Positions 35,850 through 46,467 of a stretch of 64,000 bases of DNA are shown here, one piece after another. How positions within the stretch are numbered: position 1 is the first letter of the stretch; the number at the start of each line of letters is the position of its first letter. Source of the DNA: Flammulina velutipes (taxonomy: Eukaryota > Basidiomycota > Agaricomycetes > Agaricales > Physalacriaceae); contig CM022378.1 of assembly GCA_011800155.1 (NCBI GenBank), forward strand, positions 1,054,001 to 1,118,000, given 5' to 3'. The position numbers and the translations under genes are program-made. The notes under the pieces were generated by a model. It did no database searches, was not told where the DNA came from, and worked only from the letters and a program-made list of their open reading frames with translations.

Positions 35850-38375
35850 ATGGAACCAACAACCCCTTCTCGTAAAGATGCATCGTCCTACGAACACCCC
35901 ATGTTCTCTAAAATCACCTCTATCCCTCCGTTTACCACCCCTATGAACAAAGGCACCGCGTCCCAGGTTCGCTATGACACCGAGACTACCAGGGAATTTG
36001 TCGATCCCTACATCATGCAAGATTTGAAGACGCACAAAGTCTACGTGCCGTTCTCAGTCTTCTTGCGTGTGGTTTTTGGGCTTCCGACTGACTGGGAGAA
36101 GAACCCCGATGTTATCAGGGGCCTCGAAGCCATCGAGGACAGCAAGGAGTACCAACAGTCTCTCGGCGACTATCTCAAGCTCTGCGAGACAGAGAGGAAC
36201 GAGAGGAAATTATACCCTGGACATGTGGCGACGAGGAACTATGCAGCTCTTGCAGTTGCCAACGCCGATGGTACCGACACTGGGTTATCGGTGCATACCT
36301 ATCGGCAAGACGCCCGCGACCTTCTGGGTATCCCGGCTTCTCGCTCTCCAGATCTCTGCAGTGTCCTGAAGATCGTCTTTGATGAGTCGGGGAACGATAT
36401 GAAGAGGACGAACGAGAGTGGGCCTGCGAAGGATAAGCGGTTTGCCGTGGCCCACATCAACCATTGGAACGACGTCAAGGCTGATACCCACCTTCTCGAT
36501 GGAGGTGTAGGTGCTTATGTCGTGATGGAAAAACGTGAGCGCTCTCCTTCAAACGACGTTCTCGACTCTCTACTAATACAACTTATTCTTAGTTCCCGAT
36601 GGCACGTACCAAGACCCAAGGCACCAGAACAACATCCGCTCTGCGCATAGGAACGCCGAGAAGGCGAGCACTCCCGTCCCATCAGCCACGCCTACTACGT
36701 CTTCGAACATATCTGGCAAGCGGCCTCGCGCGGTCTCCAACGTCTCCGCGGGCACCCTCGTGCCTCAGACAAAGCGCTCGAAAACACCACACCCATCGAA
36801 CAACTCGACCGTGACCGTCGTATCTAACAGCCATCTCGATGTCACTGCCCTCGAAGACGAAGCTGACGGACGCCTCAAGGTTTCTTACCAGTGCGCTCGT
36901 TATGCATACCATAGCCTTTCTCATGGTGGACTTCGCTCACACAGTATTGGATTCCTCATCTGCAAAGACTACATTCAACTATTCCTTCATGAGCGGTCTG
37001 TCATCATGGTGTCTGCGCCTCTGTGCTTTCGCGAGCAACCGCGTCTATTTGCTGTCATACAGGTCTGCTTGCAGCGCATGACTCTCGCGGATCGGGGAAT
37101 CATGAGCAGCTTCATGCCTGATCCTATCGTTTCCTCGTATTCCGCCTTCACCCCTCGCATGTTGGCGGACCGCGCTTATCTCTTTGAAGGGCGCCAGATG
37201 ACTCTTACAGTCGACGGGACGCAGCACAACATCCAGCTCGGGCGTGTCATCGCTCGGCATCCTGGACTCATTGGGCGCACGACGATTGTGTATGAGGTAG
37301 CCAGTCAGTCGATCTGGCCAGGTCGGGACATCATCGTCAAGGTCAACTTCCCCTCTGATCGACGTAACTCGGAAGCCAAGTTTGTGGAGAAGATTAAGGA
37401 GGCAGTCAAGAAAGGCGGGAAAGACTGTGAATGGGTTCTCAACCACACTCCCGATATCCTCCACGTTCAAGATGTCGTCTCGATCCCCGACTCTGTTCCC
37501 GGGCGTGTCGCTGAGTTCTTCCAGGACAAGAACAAAGAGATTGTTTGGGTAGGCGACAAGCCGTTTGATTACGAGGGCCGCGTGTGTCGTGTTACCGTTC
37601 ACGAAAAGTTGGAGCCGTTCAATTCTCTGCAGACGGTGCAAGATTACACTCAAGTCATTTTCGATGTACTTCAAGGTGTGTTTCCATCTTACCTCTTCAT
37701 TGCTCGTTTGCTAAATTTCTTGCTTTAGTTCATCGATGGATTTACGACCATCCAAAGATTCTTCACCGTGATATCAGCGAGGGGAACATCATGTGGCGAC
37801 GACGAAACGGCCGTGTCTGCGGTGTTCTTAACGATTTCGACCTCGCTTCCTTCCTCGATGACATCACCCAAACTTCGAAGATGCGCACCGGTACTCGCCC
37901 TTACCTTGCTCATGAACTCCACCCTACGGTGACAGCGGAAAAACCCCCAACGCATCTCTATCGTCATGATCTCGAATCATTGTTCTATGTGCTTTTCCTT
38001 CTTGTCACAGTACATGGCCTCCACAAAATTCAGAAGGAAGAACCTCCTCATTTTGATTTGGTTCTGCACCCTGATACGGAATGCTACAATTGGTTCACCT
38101 TGGACGACAAGCTCCTGAATCGTGAAAAGGTTATACTTTTGAAAGCCTCCTTCAAGGCCACCGCAACGGAGACTTTCTCTCGACTTGCACCTTGCCTCTC
38201 CGAGTTCCATCGCCAACTCTGGGTAGGGTTGACCCACAGATCGCTGGCGGAACAAACGCGCGGTAATCGTGGCCCACAATTTGATGATAGCACGCTTGGT
38301 GGCAACTTCACTTACGAGGACATCAAACATATATTTATCAAGGAGTCTCCTTTCAAGCTTGAAGTGCTTTACTAG
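35850..38375 (+). CDS. FunK1-type fungal protein kinase
   Basis: Member of the FunK1 family, expanded in multicellular basidiomycetes. Exons span 35850-36532, about 36,592-37,674 and 37,729-38,375. The N-terminal region (TREFVDPYIMQD...VPFSVFLRVVFG) and the middle nuclear-looking linker (GKRPRAVSN...PQTKRSKT) precede the kinase core. The core has the ATP-binding Lys in RDIIVKVNF, catalytic loop HRDISEGNIMW, DFDLAS in place of DFG, and GTRPYLAHELH at the activation loop. HRHDLESLFYVLF-like YRHDLESLFYVLF is the FunK1 hallmark. The start at 35,850 (MEPTTPSRKDASS) is preferred over in-frame ATG 35,688, because the upstream residues look like UTR; both are possible. Roughly 780 aa. Substrates unknown. 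Confidence 0.82.
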
Positions 38376-38785
38376 TAAATATGTTCTGTACTTTCTCTAT
38401 CCACACAAGTCGTCTATCATCCTCAAGTTACTTAACCTCTCTGCGCTCTGTATTATCTACACATGTTATGCAATGTTCGTATTCTGCCAATGGGACACGG
38501 CTACGTCCGTATCTATCGAAAGCGCCAATAATAGATCCTACCGCGTTCTCCACGTCGATATGGCAGGCCCACGTCCAACCGAATCGTATTCCCTTACCTG
38601 CTGTACTGACGATCAAAAGCCTGAGTGCGAAATATCCGCGAGCTTAGCAATTATCTCGACAGCAACAGAAAGACGGTCTTAGCAGAGACACATTATGAGC
38701 AAATAAGTGGACATCATTCAATATATTTGCCATATACTCAACTTGCGCCACCAAAGACAATAAATGCAAAAAAAGATCGTCCATT
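38376..38785. other. Convergent intergenic region
   Basis: About 410 bp, AT-rich, between two convergent genes. No gene or repeat is seen. Confidence 0.4.
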
Positions 38786-39443
38786 TCATCGAAGGGTAGA
38801 TCCTGATAAGTCCGTTCCACTTCCTCTATCATCGCTAAGACTACTCGACTCTCCTACCATTCTTCCCTCCTCCTTGTAGTCCAACTTATCATCAACTTCC
38901 ACGCCGACCAGCCAATTTTTGACCTTCAAGTGCGGGTCCTCCTCCATTGACGCTAGTAAGGACGCCATCACCCAAGCCTTATCAGACCACTATACACCCA
39001 AGATCAGTCACCGAGCCTCAAAACTCTGTAAGTGAGCACCAGTACTTACCTTATAATGCTCTCGCAAGGCATCTTGGGCATGCTCCGCTCTTCGCTGATA
39101 CTCTTTCAACGTGCCGCGAAATCGAAGACGCTTGTAGAGGTTATATGTCTTGAATTGGAGGATGCTCTGGTAATACTCCTCGTTTAACCTCACCGCTCTA
39201 GCCAGGTGTCCATGTCAGTGAGAATAAGCTGTGACAAGAAACCACTCACTCGTCGTAGAGTACAAGGTATGTCTTCCGGCTATCGCCACTAATACTCCCA
39301 TCTCGGTACGCCTCATAGAATTTATCCGCTAGATGCTGTACAGCCAGGGTTGAACGGTGGTGGATGATTTCGGCTTCAGTGCCAGACGTTGAGCTGAAGG
39401 CGCGTTTCTGCCTGGTCAGAGGAAGGACGGCGCTGGTAGACAT
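38786..39443 (-). CDS. Hypothetical protein, three exons
   Basis: I do not recognise a family. ATG 39,443 starts MSTSAVLPLTRQKRAFSSTS, followed by a helical region (STLAVQHLADKFYEAYRDGSI) and RKTYLVLYDE. A second exon begins VRLNEEYYQSILQFKTYNLYKRLRFRGTLKEYQRRAEHAQ. A third exon is SDKAWVMASLLASMEEDPHLKVKNWLVG and ends in an acidic/Ser-rich tail (VGESSSLSDDRGSGTDLSGS). Donor and acceptor sites between exons are canonical (about 39,200-39,250 and 38,990-39,050). The predicted protein, about 170 aa, is helical, has no signal peptide or membrane segment, and shows alternating charged heptads suggesting a coiled coil. Confidence 0.5.
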
Positions 39444-39682
39444 GGGTTGTGGAAGAAGAGCTTATGCCTCGTGCCGACAGCGCTTAAGAGAACTGTGAAT
39501 GTGGAGAAAGCGCGGGAACAACTTCTTAATGATAGAAAGATGCTACCCTTTACTTGAATTGATTTTACCCACATCGATAACAGATATGGCTCGTGAAGGA
39601 AGGCAGTTAGTGATCATGCAAAACTCGCGTGAGAGTTACGTGTATCACAGTGTATATGTTGCGCCACACAAGACATTCAAAG

Positions 39683-40183
39683 TCACGGTTGGTTCCTAGA
39701 TTGAGCCAAACCTGCCACATCCAGCCTCCCCGCAGCGACATCCATGACTCGATGAGCAATATCGTGCACTTCACGTTCATCTGCCAGCTCAGGCAATCCT
39801 AGCGCTCGAATGTATTGGTCCGCGATGAAAAAAGCTGATAAACATCAATGTGAACCATGTAAAACAATCATGAGCATAGCCTAGTAATCACCAGTGCGTT
39901 TGTTCCCATCTTGGAATGGATGTCCTTGGATGAATTCAGACATCATGATATTACGGGAACACGGCGAATCACCTTTGATCATCCCATAGCAAAGTGTTGC
40001 GGCAAGATATGACGGAGGCTGGTGGGGTTCATATATCGACACATTTAATGGCCGGCTAAGAGAAGACTCTAGTTCGTTGGGCTTGACAACAACAGAGCTA
40101 GCTGGGAAGACAATTTGAGCGTTGATCCGGCGAGCATATTCTGGTGTAAAGACCCTCGCAAGACGAGCAGCCTGGGATGCCAT
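39683..40183 (-). CDS. Fic/Doc-domain protein
   Basis: Two exons (40183-39892 and 39834-39683) encode 147 aa. The Fic core motif HPFQDGNKRTA spans residues about 88-98 and the intron splits its last codon. Fic enzymes transfer AMP or other phosphate groups from nucleotides to target hydroxyls; Doc-type members phosphorylate. The His that acts as base and the phosphate-binding GNKR are present. The N-terminal half (QAARLARVFTPEYARRINAQ) and C-terminal FFIADQYIRALGLPE...RLDVAG match stand-alone bacterial Doc/Fic proteins in size and layout, not the longer eukaryotic HYPE/FICD with TPR repeats. No clear [S/T]-x-x-x-E-[G/N] inhibitory helix is seen. The intron shows it is an established eukaryotic gene; a bacterial origin is an inference. 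There is no partner antitoxin-like gene next to it. Confidence 0.78.
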
Positions 40184-40335
40184 TAAGTTGCTGGGAGTTT
40201 CTTTCTAAGATCGTTCCGTTGTTAGATGATGGCGGCAAGAGAGAAGATCGCTAAGAAATACACATTAGGTAGATTTCAAATACAACGGTAATTAAGTATA
40301 ATATACTGTCAGAATTGTCGTAGAAATGATGTAGT

Positions 40336-41626
40336 TTACAGTATTCCACTGAGAGTGGGAAACCTACGAACCAAGGAACGCGTAAGGCGACATGGAGGTT
40401 TTCCCATAGTGTATTTCTCGGTCGTCCAAACTAAATACCTCCGTCTACTAGGTTCCACGTCCTTATCGAATGCTTCAAACAGCTTTAGTGCACCTTCCGC
40501 TGTCGGTCGCGACATAGGGTCAGGATCAACCAATCGCTGGAAGAACACCTTCAAATCATCCATATCGTTGTACTCCTTCTCAAATTGATTCAACAACCAC
40601 TGACACAAAAGAACGCAACTTACTTCGAACAGAATCAAAAATGTTCGCCCAAGCTGATGAACGTCAACAGAGAACGGGTTGTACTCTGTTTTCTTCATCA
40701 ATTCTGGGGCATCCCAATACTGCCCTCGCGACCCCGTCGCCCGAGCGCTTTCCCGGCTGCCAGGATAATGCTCAACCGACTCAAAGTCGATAAAATAATA
40801 CCGAACTGGAGTCGGGACACGACATCGGCGTTTCGTACGTACCCCCTTCCACTCCCTGTTGGACTTGGCTTGGGCGTAGGGTTTGAAGAAATGAAAGCCG
40901 TTGGGAACGATATGAGTCGAGTCGACGACGATATTGGACACGCATATGTCTCTGCACGTTTGGTGAGCTTTCTTATGACGCGTTGTAAGATGCTATGGCT
41001 CGCCTGTGAGCAAAATTATGGCGATGCAGGAACGAGAGGCCCTGGGACGTTGAGATTTGAGAGAATGGAGCGACGCTGGCACACACCTGAAGCATCTGCC
41101 TGACAAAGTCCAGAGTCTCTTGGAAGCAATGGAATGCAGGCTTCGCATCCACAGGGCGAAACATAGGAGATACGAGAAGGACATGAGCTTCGGGGAAGTT
41201 GATGAATTCGGGGAAGAAAGGGTCGAGACGATGGTCGAGCAAGTCGATGACAGCAAGTAGCGGACAGAGGTGATTGTCTGGGTCACCCTTATCCAGAGCG
41301 TTCAATGTATGGCACATCTTCTCTTCGTAGCTTCCTCTGCCGTTGAGAAGCTTTAGAACCACTTTCTCGCCCGACGATGTTGTGGCGTCCATTACAAAGG
41401 CTAGAGTCTACGCCAATGTCAGGTTGTGTACATGCATGTTCGGGTTGCGTACATTGGGCCGGATGGAATCCTCCCTGAAGTAATGACCGTATCTAAGGTT
41501 GGTCCATGAGGGCACCCAGACTTGTTGATAGCGAGGCCGAAGAGTATATCCGTGAGACTGCAGGAGGGGCCCTATTGAGACCCAGAAAAGTTCAGCAGCG
41601 TCGTGCTCCCCCAATGTGGTCGGCAT
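40336..41626 (-). CDS. Protein kinase-like protein (Agaricomycete family), with a GC-AG intron
   Basis: Starts MPTTLGEHDAAELFWVSIGP at 41,626. An N-lobe Lys lies in GEKVVLKLLNG, the hinge in HVLLVSPMF, the catalytic loop in FLHRHNFAHRDICVSNIVVD, and the metal-binding stretch in YYFIDFESVEHYPG. The segment SRGQYWDAPELMKKTEYNPFSVDVHQLGRTF corresponds to the activation/APE and F-helix region, and FFQRLVDPDPMSRPTAEGAL is the typical C-lobe end. The HRD motif is assembled across an intron (40,952-41,003) whose donor is GC rather than GT. Active residues look present, though DFG is DFE. Typical of a large, poorly studied Agaricomycete kinase group. About 380 aa. Confidence 0.75.
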
Positions 41627-41801
41627 AAGGAGAACGGCTGAAAAAGGCAGAGTCACGTGTGACTGTAACAGAAACGCGATGCACGTCGAAGTACAGTTAG
41701 CCACAACAGTCGGAAACGGAGACAACCCTAAAAAGGGAGGGAATTGCGATTGAATGCACTGGTACACGGGCTCTAAGAGAATACTTGGTAGCACGAGAAG
41801 C

Positions 41802-43549
41802 TTACTTCCTCGCTTCCCTCCTGACATCACTCGACCACTTGAAAAAGTCGCATCTATACTCGGGATTCACGTCCTCCCTTCGACGATCCTCCCGGCCCTT
41901 GTCATATCCTGGACCAACCGGTCTGTCGACGAATGAGTACAAGGAGATCGTCGATAACAACCAACTCACCTCGAGCAGATCCAAAACATCTTGCCCTTGT
42001 TCACACCTTGCTTCGTCGTCAGCTCCTTAGCGGGCTCGTCGTGAACGATACATCGCGGGGTAGGCATTGGTGCCATAAGTGTCGACCAATGATCCTTCGA
42101 TTTCGACGTTGACGCCGCGGGAGAAGACGGCTGTTGGGATAGAGTAAGTGCCAGACGGTAATCTTCGTCATCGTCTTCGTCCACCACTACGTCGGCTTTG
42201 GAACTAGTGCCGAAGAACGAAGATATTTTGCCTTGTCCAGGCGCCGGCTTCGCCTTCTTGGACGTCGAAGGCACGCGCTCCATCCTCTTCCGTTTCGTGG
42301 ATGTAGACTGCGACGCTTGGATTTTGGACTGCGAAGAGGAAGAACTACTGGGTTGGGAGGACTCGCGCAGGGAGGCCCCCTTCTTGCTGAAGAAATCTCC
42401 AAGCTGCTTCTGCTTCCCCGAAAACTCATCCCAATACCTGGCTGCCAGTCTGGCAGCGACTGAAAATTTCGGCTGCTGGTCGAAGACTGAGTCATCCAAG
42501 TCGAGATACACCGGGCAGTGGTCACTCCCTTTGATATCAGGGAGAATATCTGCATCCTTGACAAAAGGAAGGAGACCAGCAGTGACGAGGATGTAGTCAA
42601 TTCGCGTCCCGTAGTTGGAGTCCCTGGCCGATATCTTGGTGTTCCAGCACGTAAACATCCCCTTTCGCTCCGGCCACTGTCGCCTAACGACATCTATCAT
42701 CGGTCCGCCATGCTCAACCAACCAATTGCGCAGCCACGCCCGGCATTGTTTCTCCTGCCAAAAGAAATTCTCTGCTTCCGAGCTACCGATGTCGAACCCG
42801 AGTTTTTTTGCCATCAACGGACCTTCGCAATGGTCTATGAGGGCAGCACAAGCGTTCAGATCCCCGACGACAATGACCTGGCGATGGTCTACGTCTATGA
42901 GATGTCTGACGCGCTCTTCCAAGAGCCTCTGGAAGTCGATCTTGAACTGAATACGGTCCTCTGCCTCTGTACCATCGTTTGGGGCGTAGACATTGATCAA
43001 GACGAAGGCGTCGTAGTCGAGGATAACGACGCGACCTTCGCCGTCCAGATTGCGGAGGTCGAGGTCAGGAATGGATGGGTACAAGGAAGATACGCGTTCG
43101 GAGGCCTCAAGTGGAGGTTTGAGGTCAAGAAGGCCGGTCAGACCTTCCTCTGCCTTGGAAGGGACGATGCGGGAATACGTTGCAACACCAGAGTAGCCAG
43201 TTTTCTTGACGGGGAAGCTGAAAAAAGTGTCGTAGGATTCTGGGACGGCAATGTCTTTAGTGAGGCCCTTGCGAGAGGATTTCATCTCTATCGCTTGTGA
43301 GCTCGTGTGGGGCAGCTGCAGAGGTAAAGCGACCTTGGAAGCATATTATATCGGCAGAGAGATGATCTAGTCGTTCTTGCTGAGTTTTGAAGCCATTCCA
43401 TCTATTGTTCATGAGCTGATTCAGGCGCCAGAATGGTGGTAACGCACGGATGGTACTGAGGAATCGTTCGTATTCCATTCTACGAGAATCAGAAAGTATA
43501 TCTGCCTGGATAAAGGGCGACTCACAATATTCCAAGTCAGAATGCGCAT
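41802..43549 (-). CDS. APN2: Class II AP endonuclease APN2 with C-terminal GRF zinc finger
   Basis: Nuclear base-excision-repair enzyme cutting DNA at abasic sites (exonuclease III family). The tiny first exon encodes MRILTWNI (43549-43526). A second gives NGIRTIPQYHP, a third WNGFKTQQERLDHLSADIICFQ, then EMKSSRKGL. Catalytic Glu is in FQEMK, Asp/Asn in VVGDLNA, and the final Asp-His in KGSDHCPVYLDL. After the nuclease domain come a QLGDFFSKK stretch and a GQGKISSFFG stretch, both PIP-box-like for PCNA binding. The GRF zinc finger follows: CIVHDEPAKELTTKQGVNKG, FWICSRPVGPGYDKG and PEYRCDFFKWSSDV, with Cys/His ligands intact. The last intron (about 41,934-41,980) splits the finger. Layout is exactly that of fungal APN2, about 520 aa. 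Confidence 0.93.
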
Positions 43550-44060
43550 GCCAGCTTTGGCATTGTCCGAGGTGGTGGTAAGAGGACGGCATGTGAGAGG
43601 CGCGTCTGATCGCGTGGGACATGCACTCTCTCCTCCTGCCACCATGGCATCCACAATATCTGCTGCAAGTCGCTCTCGTCTGCTCTCGAATGCAGCGCAC
43701 CGAACGTGCAACAGACGTCGCGGAGACGCATACACAAAGGACCCGCCGACGTCAAGCGAGAGAATCTAGGAGACATCAGTCCTTGCGCCAACAGACGTCC
43801 TTCGTGTGCGGCGAGGCTCGCTGCCGGGACGTGGACGACGGAGGGGTCTTGAGAGGTGCACCCTCTTTGTGCGCGGCGGCGTGTACGGCGACTCTCTCAA
43901 GGTGCGTCTCATCGCGTCCCTCTTTGCCGCTGATCGTGACATCAGGTCGTCGGCTTGCACACATCCCTCTCACTAGTCCCGTCTCGACTGCCGCAGGGGT
44001 GCGATAGGCTGCCGCGCACGTAGTTCCACCTCCCGTCGTCATGTATTCTATACTTTGAAT
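43550..44060. other. GC-rich region upstream of APN2
   Basis: About 500 bp of GC-rich DNA with long open frames on both strands, rich in Arg and Thr codons. None shows a recognisable domain. It may be the APN2 promoter/leader plus an unrecognised short gene. It marks the edge between gene-dense DNA and the AT-richer repeat region. Confidence 0.35.
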
Positions 44061-45674
44061 ATATCTCTATTGCCCAACACTATCAACCCATACACATCGC
44101 GACGCAGACGAGCCAAGTCGGTGTACCGACTAGCCGTCCGTTAGGACGGTGTTGGCCGTCTTGCGTCTGCGAACTTGTCCCCAATATACGATACAACTAT
44201 TCTAGTAACAATAATGTACGGCTAACACTAGTCTGTTCGAAATCAGTCCAGGTCGAACACAAACGAGCCAAGTTGGTGTACTGACCATCTACGCTCCAAC
44301 TCTCTCAAGTCAGCCATCGTGCTGATTCGCTTCGTCGTCACTGTGTTAGTCTGAAACTCCTTCGTTAAAAATGGTAGTAGTATGAAATAGAGCTTACTTA
44401 CCGTACACGTCGAATGCGCCTACAACGTATTCCGAAATACAGCTGATTGCAAAATCAACACAATGCGCTGAAAACTGTTGAGTCGTCGCATCGTAAAAGC
44501 CTAGAAATGGCACTCACATTGAGCTCCGTGCACGAAGGGACTGTGGTTATCTTAACAAACAAGGTCGAGTTAGCTTACAACCGTAGTAGGCAATTGCAAA
44601 CGTACCATCGTCGTATCGCTAAGCCCAATGTTAGACCATAGCGACGACATTTGAACATTTCCCATAGCGTGCACGATAGACCGAGCATGAAAGGCTACAA
44701 ACGAGTTGAAAACGCGCAAGAGAATGCAAGAAATCAATCAACTCACCTTTGGACTCGCGAAATAAGAAGGAAGGATCACGGAATACAAAAGAAGGAAGCA
44801 GGCAAACACGCGTCTGGCAAAGGCAGCAGTCTTACCATACATGCCAGTACGCGTGCGCCGCAACCCAGACGCTCGCAGCAATCTTACGTTGACGTCTGGG
44901 ATAGATGGGAGTGGGAGGGTACATCGATATCGTTCTAGAAAAAGTGGTTAGTAACGATAATGAGACGATGAAAAGAACACAAACATACCGCGCGATGCTT
45001 GAGAGAGCGCCTAGACGAAGGGTGAGATAGATGAGAGTACATCGGGCTGGATAGAGTAGTTAGTAACGGAAACAGTGGAAATAATAGAGACGTACCGCGG
45101 ACAAAGGGTTAGACATACGAAAGGGAGACATGGACGTACGAGTCCAAGAGACGATGATCCCCGGGTAACGAATAACTATACCATTAAGCTTCAAGCCACT
45201 CGGAGTTCACCGTACGGCGTAGAGCTTGCTTGCCATTGCGTCTACGTATCATTACATCGTATCTAGTACATACAATACAAACACGCACTGAAAGCTAGCT
45301 ATTAATGTTCGCGTTATGAATGTCAATATAAAGGGTACGTACAGCATCTAAACGAGTACACAGAGTCGACGGCGTGTCATCTTGGCCGTGCGCGAGACAT
45401 CTATACTAGTTACATTAACTAGACCGGAAGTGTTGTATTAGTTGACAAGAACAGTAAGCGCTGTCGAAAGCACGTACCACAAACATAATGAACATTAGTT
45501 TGTTCGTTTGCAAAGACCTATATCGCGGTTGTATAACATGGAAGGGGGCCGGGAGATGCTTGTTTAAAGGTCATAATTCCGCCCTCCCGCGTCAACGAGT
45601 TAAATGGGCCCAATAACGCCAACGCCGACAGCGCGGGGGCGCGATATTCGTCGAAACGACTAGCAGGATGTATA
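44061..45674. other. Repeat-rich region with minus-strand splice-like signals, no intact gene
   Basis: About 1.6 kb of AT-richer sequence without long frames. Pairs of similar phrases recur (for example the gagccaag-tggtgta stretches near 44,110 and 44,265). Read on the minus strand, many short donor/acceptor pairs appear (GGTACG, GTAAGT; tag/cag), as in a decayed intron-rich gene. No protein family is recognisable. Confidence 0.35.
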
Positions 45675-46205
45675 GTAGCCGTCGCAAGGCTGTACGTGTC
45701 CCGGATCCCGAAATCGAAATCCCGCACATAAAGGTCCCAACATTTTGGGAAGGACGAAAATCTATTAAACGGTTAGCGCAGCCATAAGCCGCGTAACGAA
45801 TCATTGATACTCACTATTAATACACGAAACGATACCTAGAGCGAACCAGAAAAGTCAGAAAAGGAAGGAAAACAAAATAAACGCCACAATCACGTACCGG
45901 GCGGCAAATATGAACATGTGTGTATCTCTCCGGCGTCCCCCGTAGTTATGCGACATATCAGTGCGTCAAGACAGCACTAGGACGACTCTGATGTCTCGTA
46001 GCCATCGCAAGGCTCTACGTGTCCCGGATCCTAAAATTGAAATCCCGCACATAGATTTGGGATGAACAAAAAGCTATGGAACGGTTAGCACGGTCATCTA
46101 ACGCGTAACGAATCATCGATACACACTATTAATACACTAAACGAGACCTAGAGTGAATGAACAATGTCAGAAAAACAAGAAAAACGAAATAAACGCCACA
46201 ATAAC
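45675..46205 (-). repeat. Tandem exon-intron-like repeat, units 1 and 2 (left of LTR element)
   Basis: Unit 1 starts at 45,675 (gtagccgtcgcaaggct) and unit 2 at 45,998 (gtagccatcgcaaggct), period about 323 bp. Unit 2 is interrupted at 46,206 by the LTR retrotransposon and continues at 60,193. Within each unit, on the minus strand, the same layout repeats: a segment ending at a GTACGT/GTAAGT donor, an intron-like stretch, a 21-nt segment after a CTCTAG acceptor, a GTGAGT/GTGTGT donor, and a segment after an ATAG acceptor. Nucleotide identity between units is high but the reading frames are broken. Confidence 0.7.
46201..46205. repeat. Target-site duplication, left copy (ATAAC)
   Basis: ATAAC directly precedes the 5' LTR and directly follows the 3' LTR (60,188-60,192). 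Five bp is the usual duplication size for Ty3/Gypsy elements. Confidence 0.9.
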
Positions 46206-46390
46206 TGTAAGGGATTCCCCTTACGTGGCGTACGTGGCGCACTACGGCACGATCCGTATTACATAATTAGTCACGTATCCTTCCCGATACGGTAGTAGCG
46301 TTCTTGGTCTTTTACCTTCATGAGCTACGCTTGATAACGTTGAATCTACTTGGTTCAAGTTCTCTGGCGTGATCTTGAGGGACTTTTACA
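46206..46390 (+). repeat. 5' LTR
   Basis: 185 bp, TGTAAGG...CTTTTACA. It is identical by eye over its whole length to the 3' LTR. It contains the short direct repeat TACGTGGCG twice near its left end. It should hold the promoter and poly(A) signals; no clear TATA box is visible. Confidence 0.93.
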
Positions 46391-46467
46391 CTTTTTTGAA
46401 CTCTACTAGTAATTCACAACGAATTCACTGCGATTAAACGATCCTTTGTGGTCAAACTGCTATAACA
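46391..46467 (+). promoter_or_regulatory. Leader / primer-binding region of the LTR element
   Basis: 77 bp between LTR and Gag start, beginning CTTTTTTGAACTC. A primer-binding site should lie here, but the sequence does not begin with the TGG expected for priming by a tRNA 3' end. A self-primed mechanism, as in some fungal Gypsy elements, is possible. Not determined. Confidence 0.35.

Noticed and set aside
43560..44040. Long overlapping open frames on both strands upstream of APN2
   Set aside because: GC-rich DNA has few stops by chance. Frames are open on both strands, Arg/Thr-rich, and show no recognisable domain.
44061..46200. CRISPR-like or tRNA array because of recurring short phrases
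   Set aside because: The recurring phrases are not regularly spaced identical repeats and I could not fold a tRNA cloverleaf; the region reads as decayed exon-intron repeats in a eukaryotic genome.
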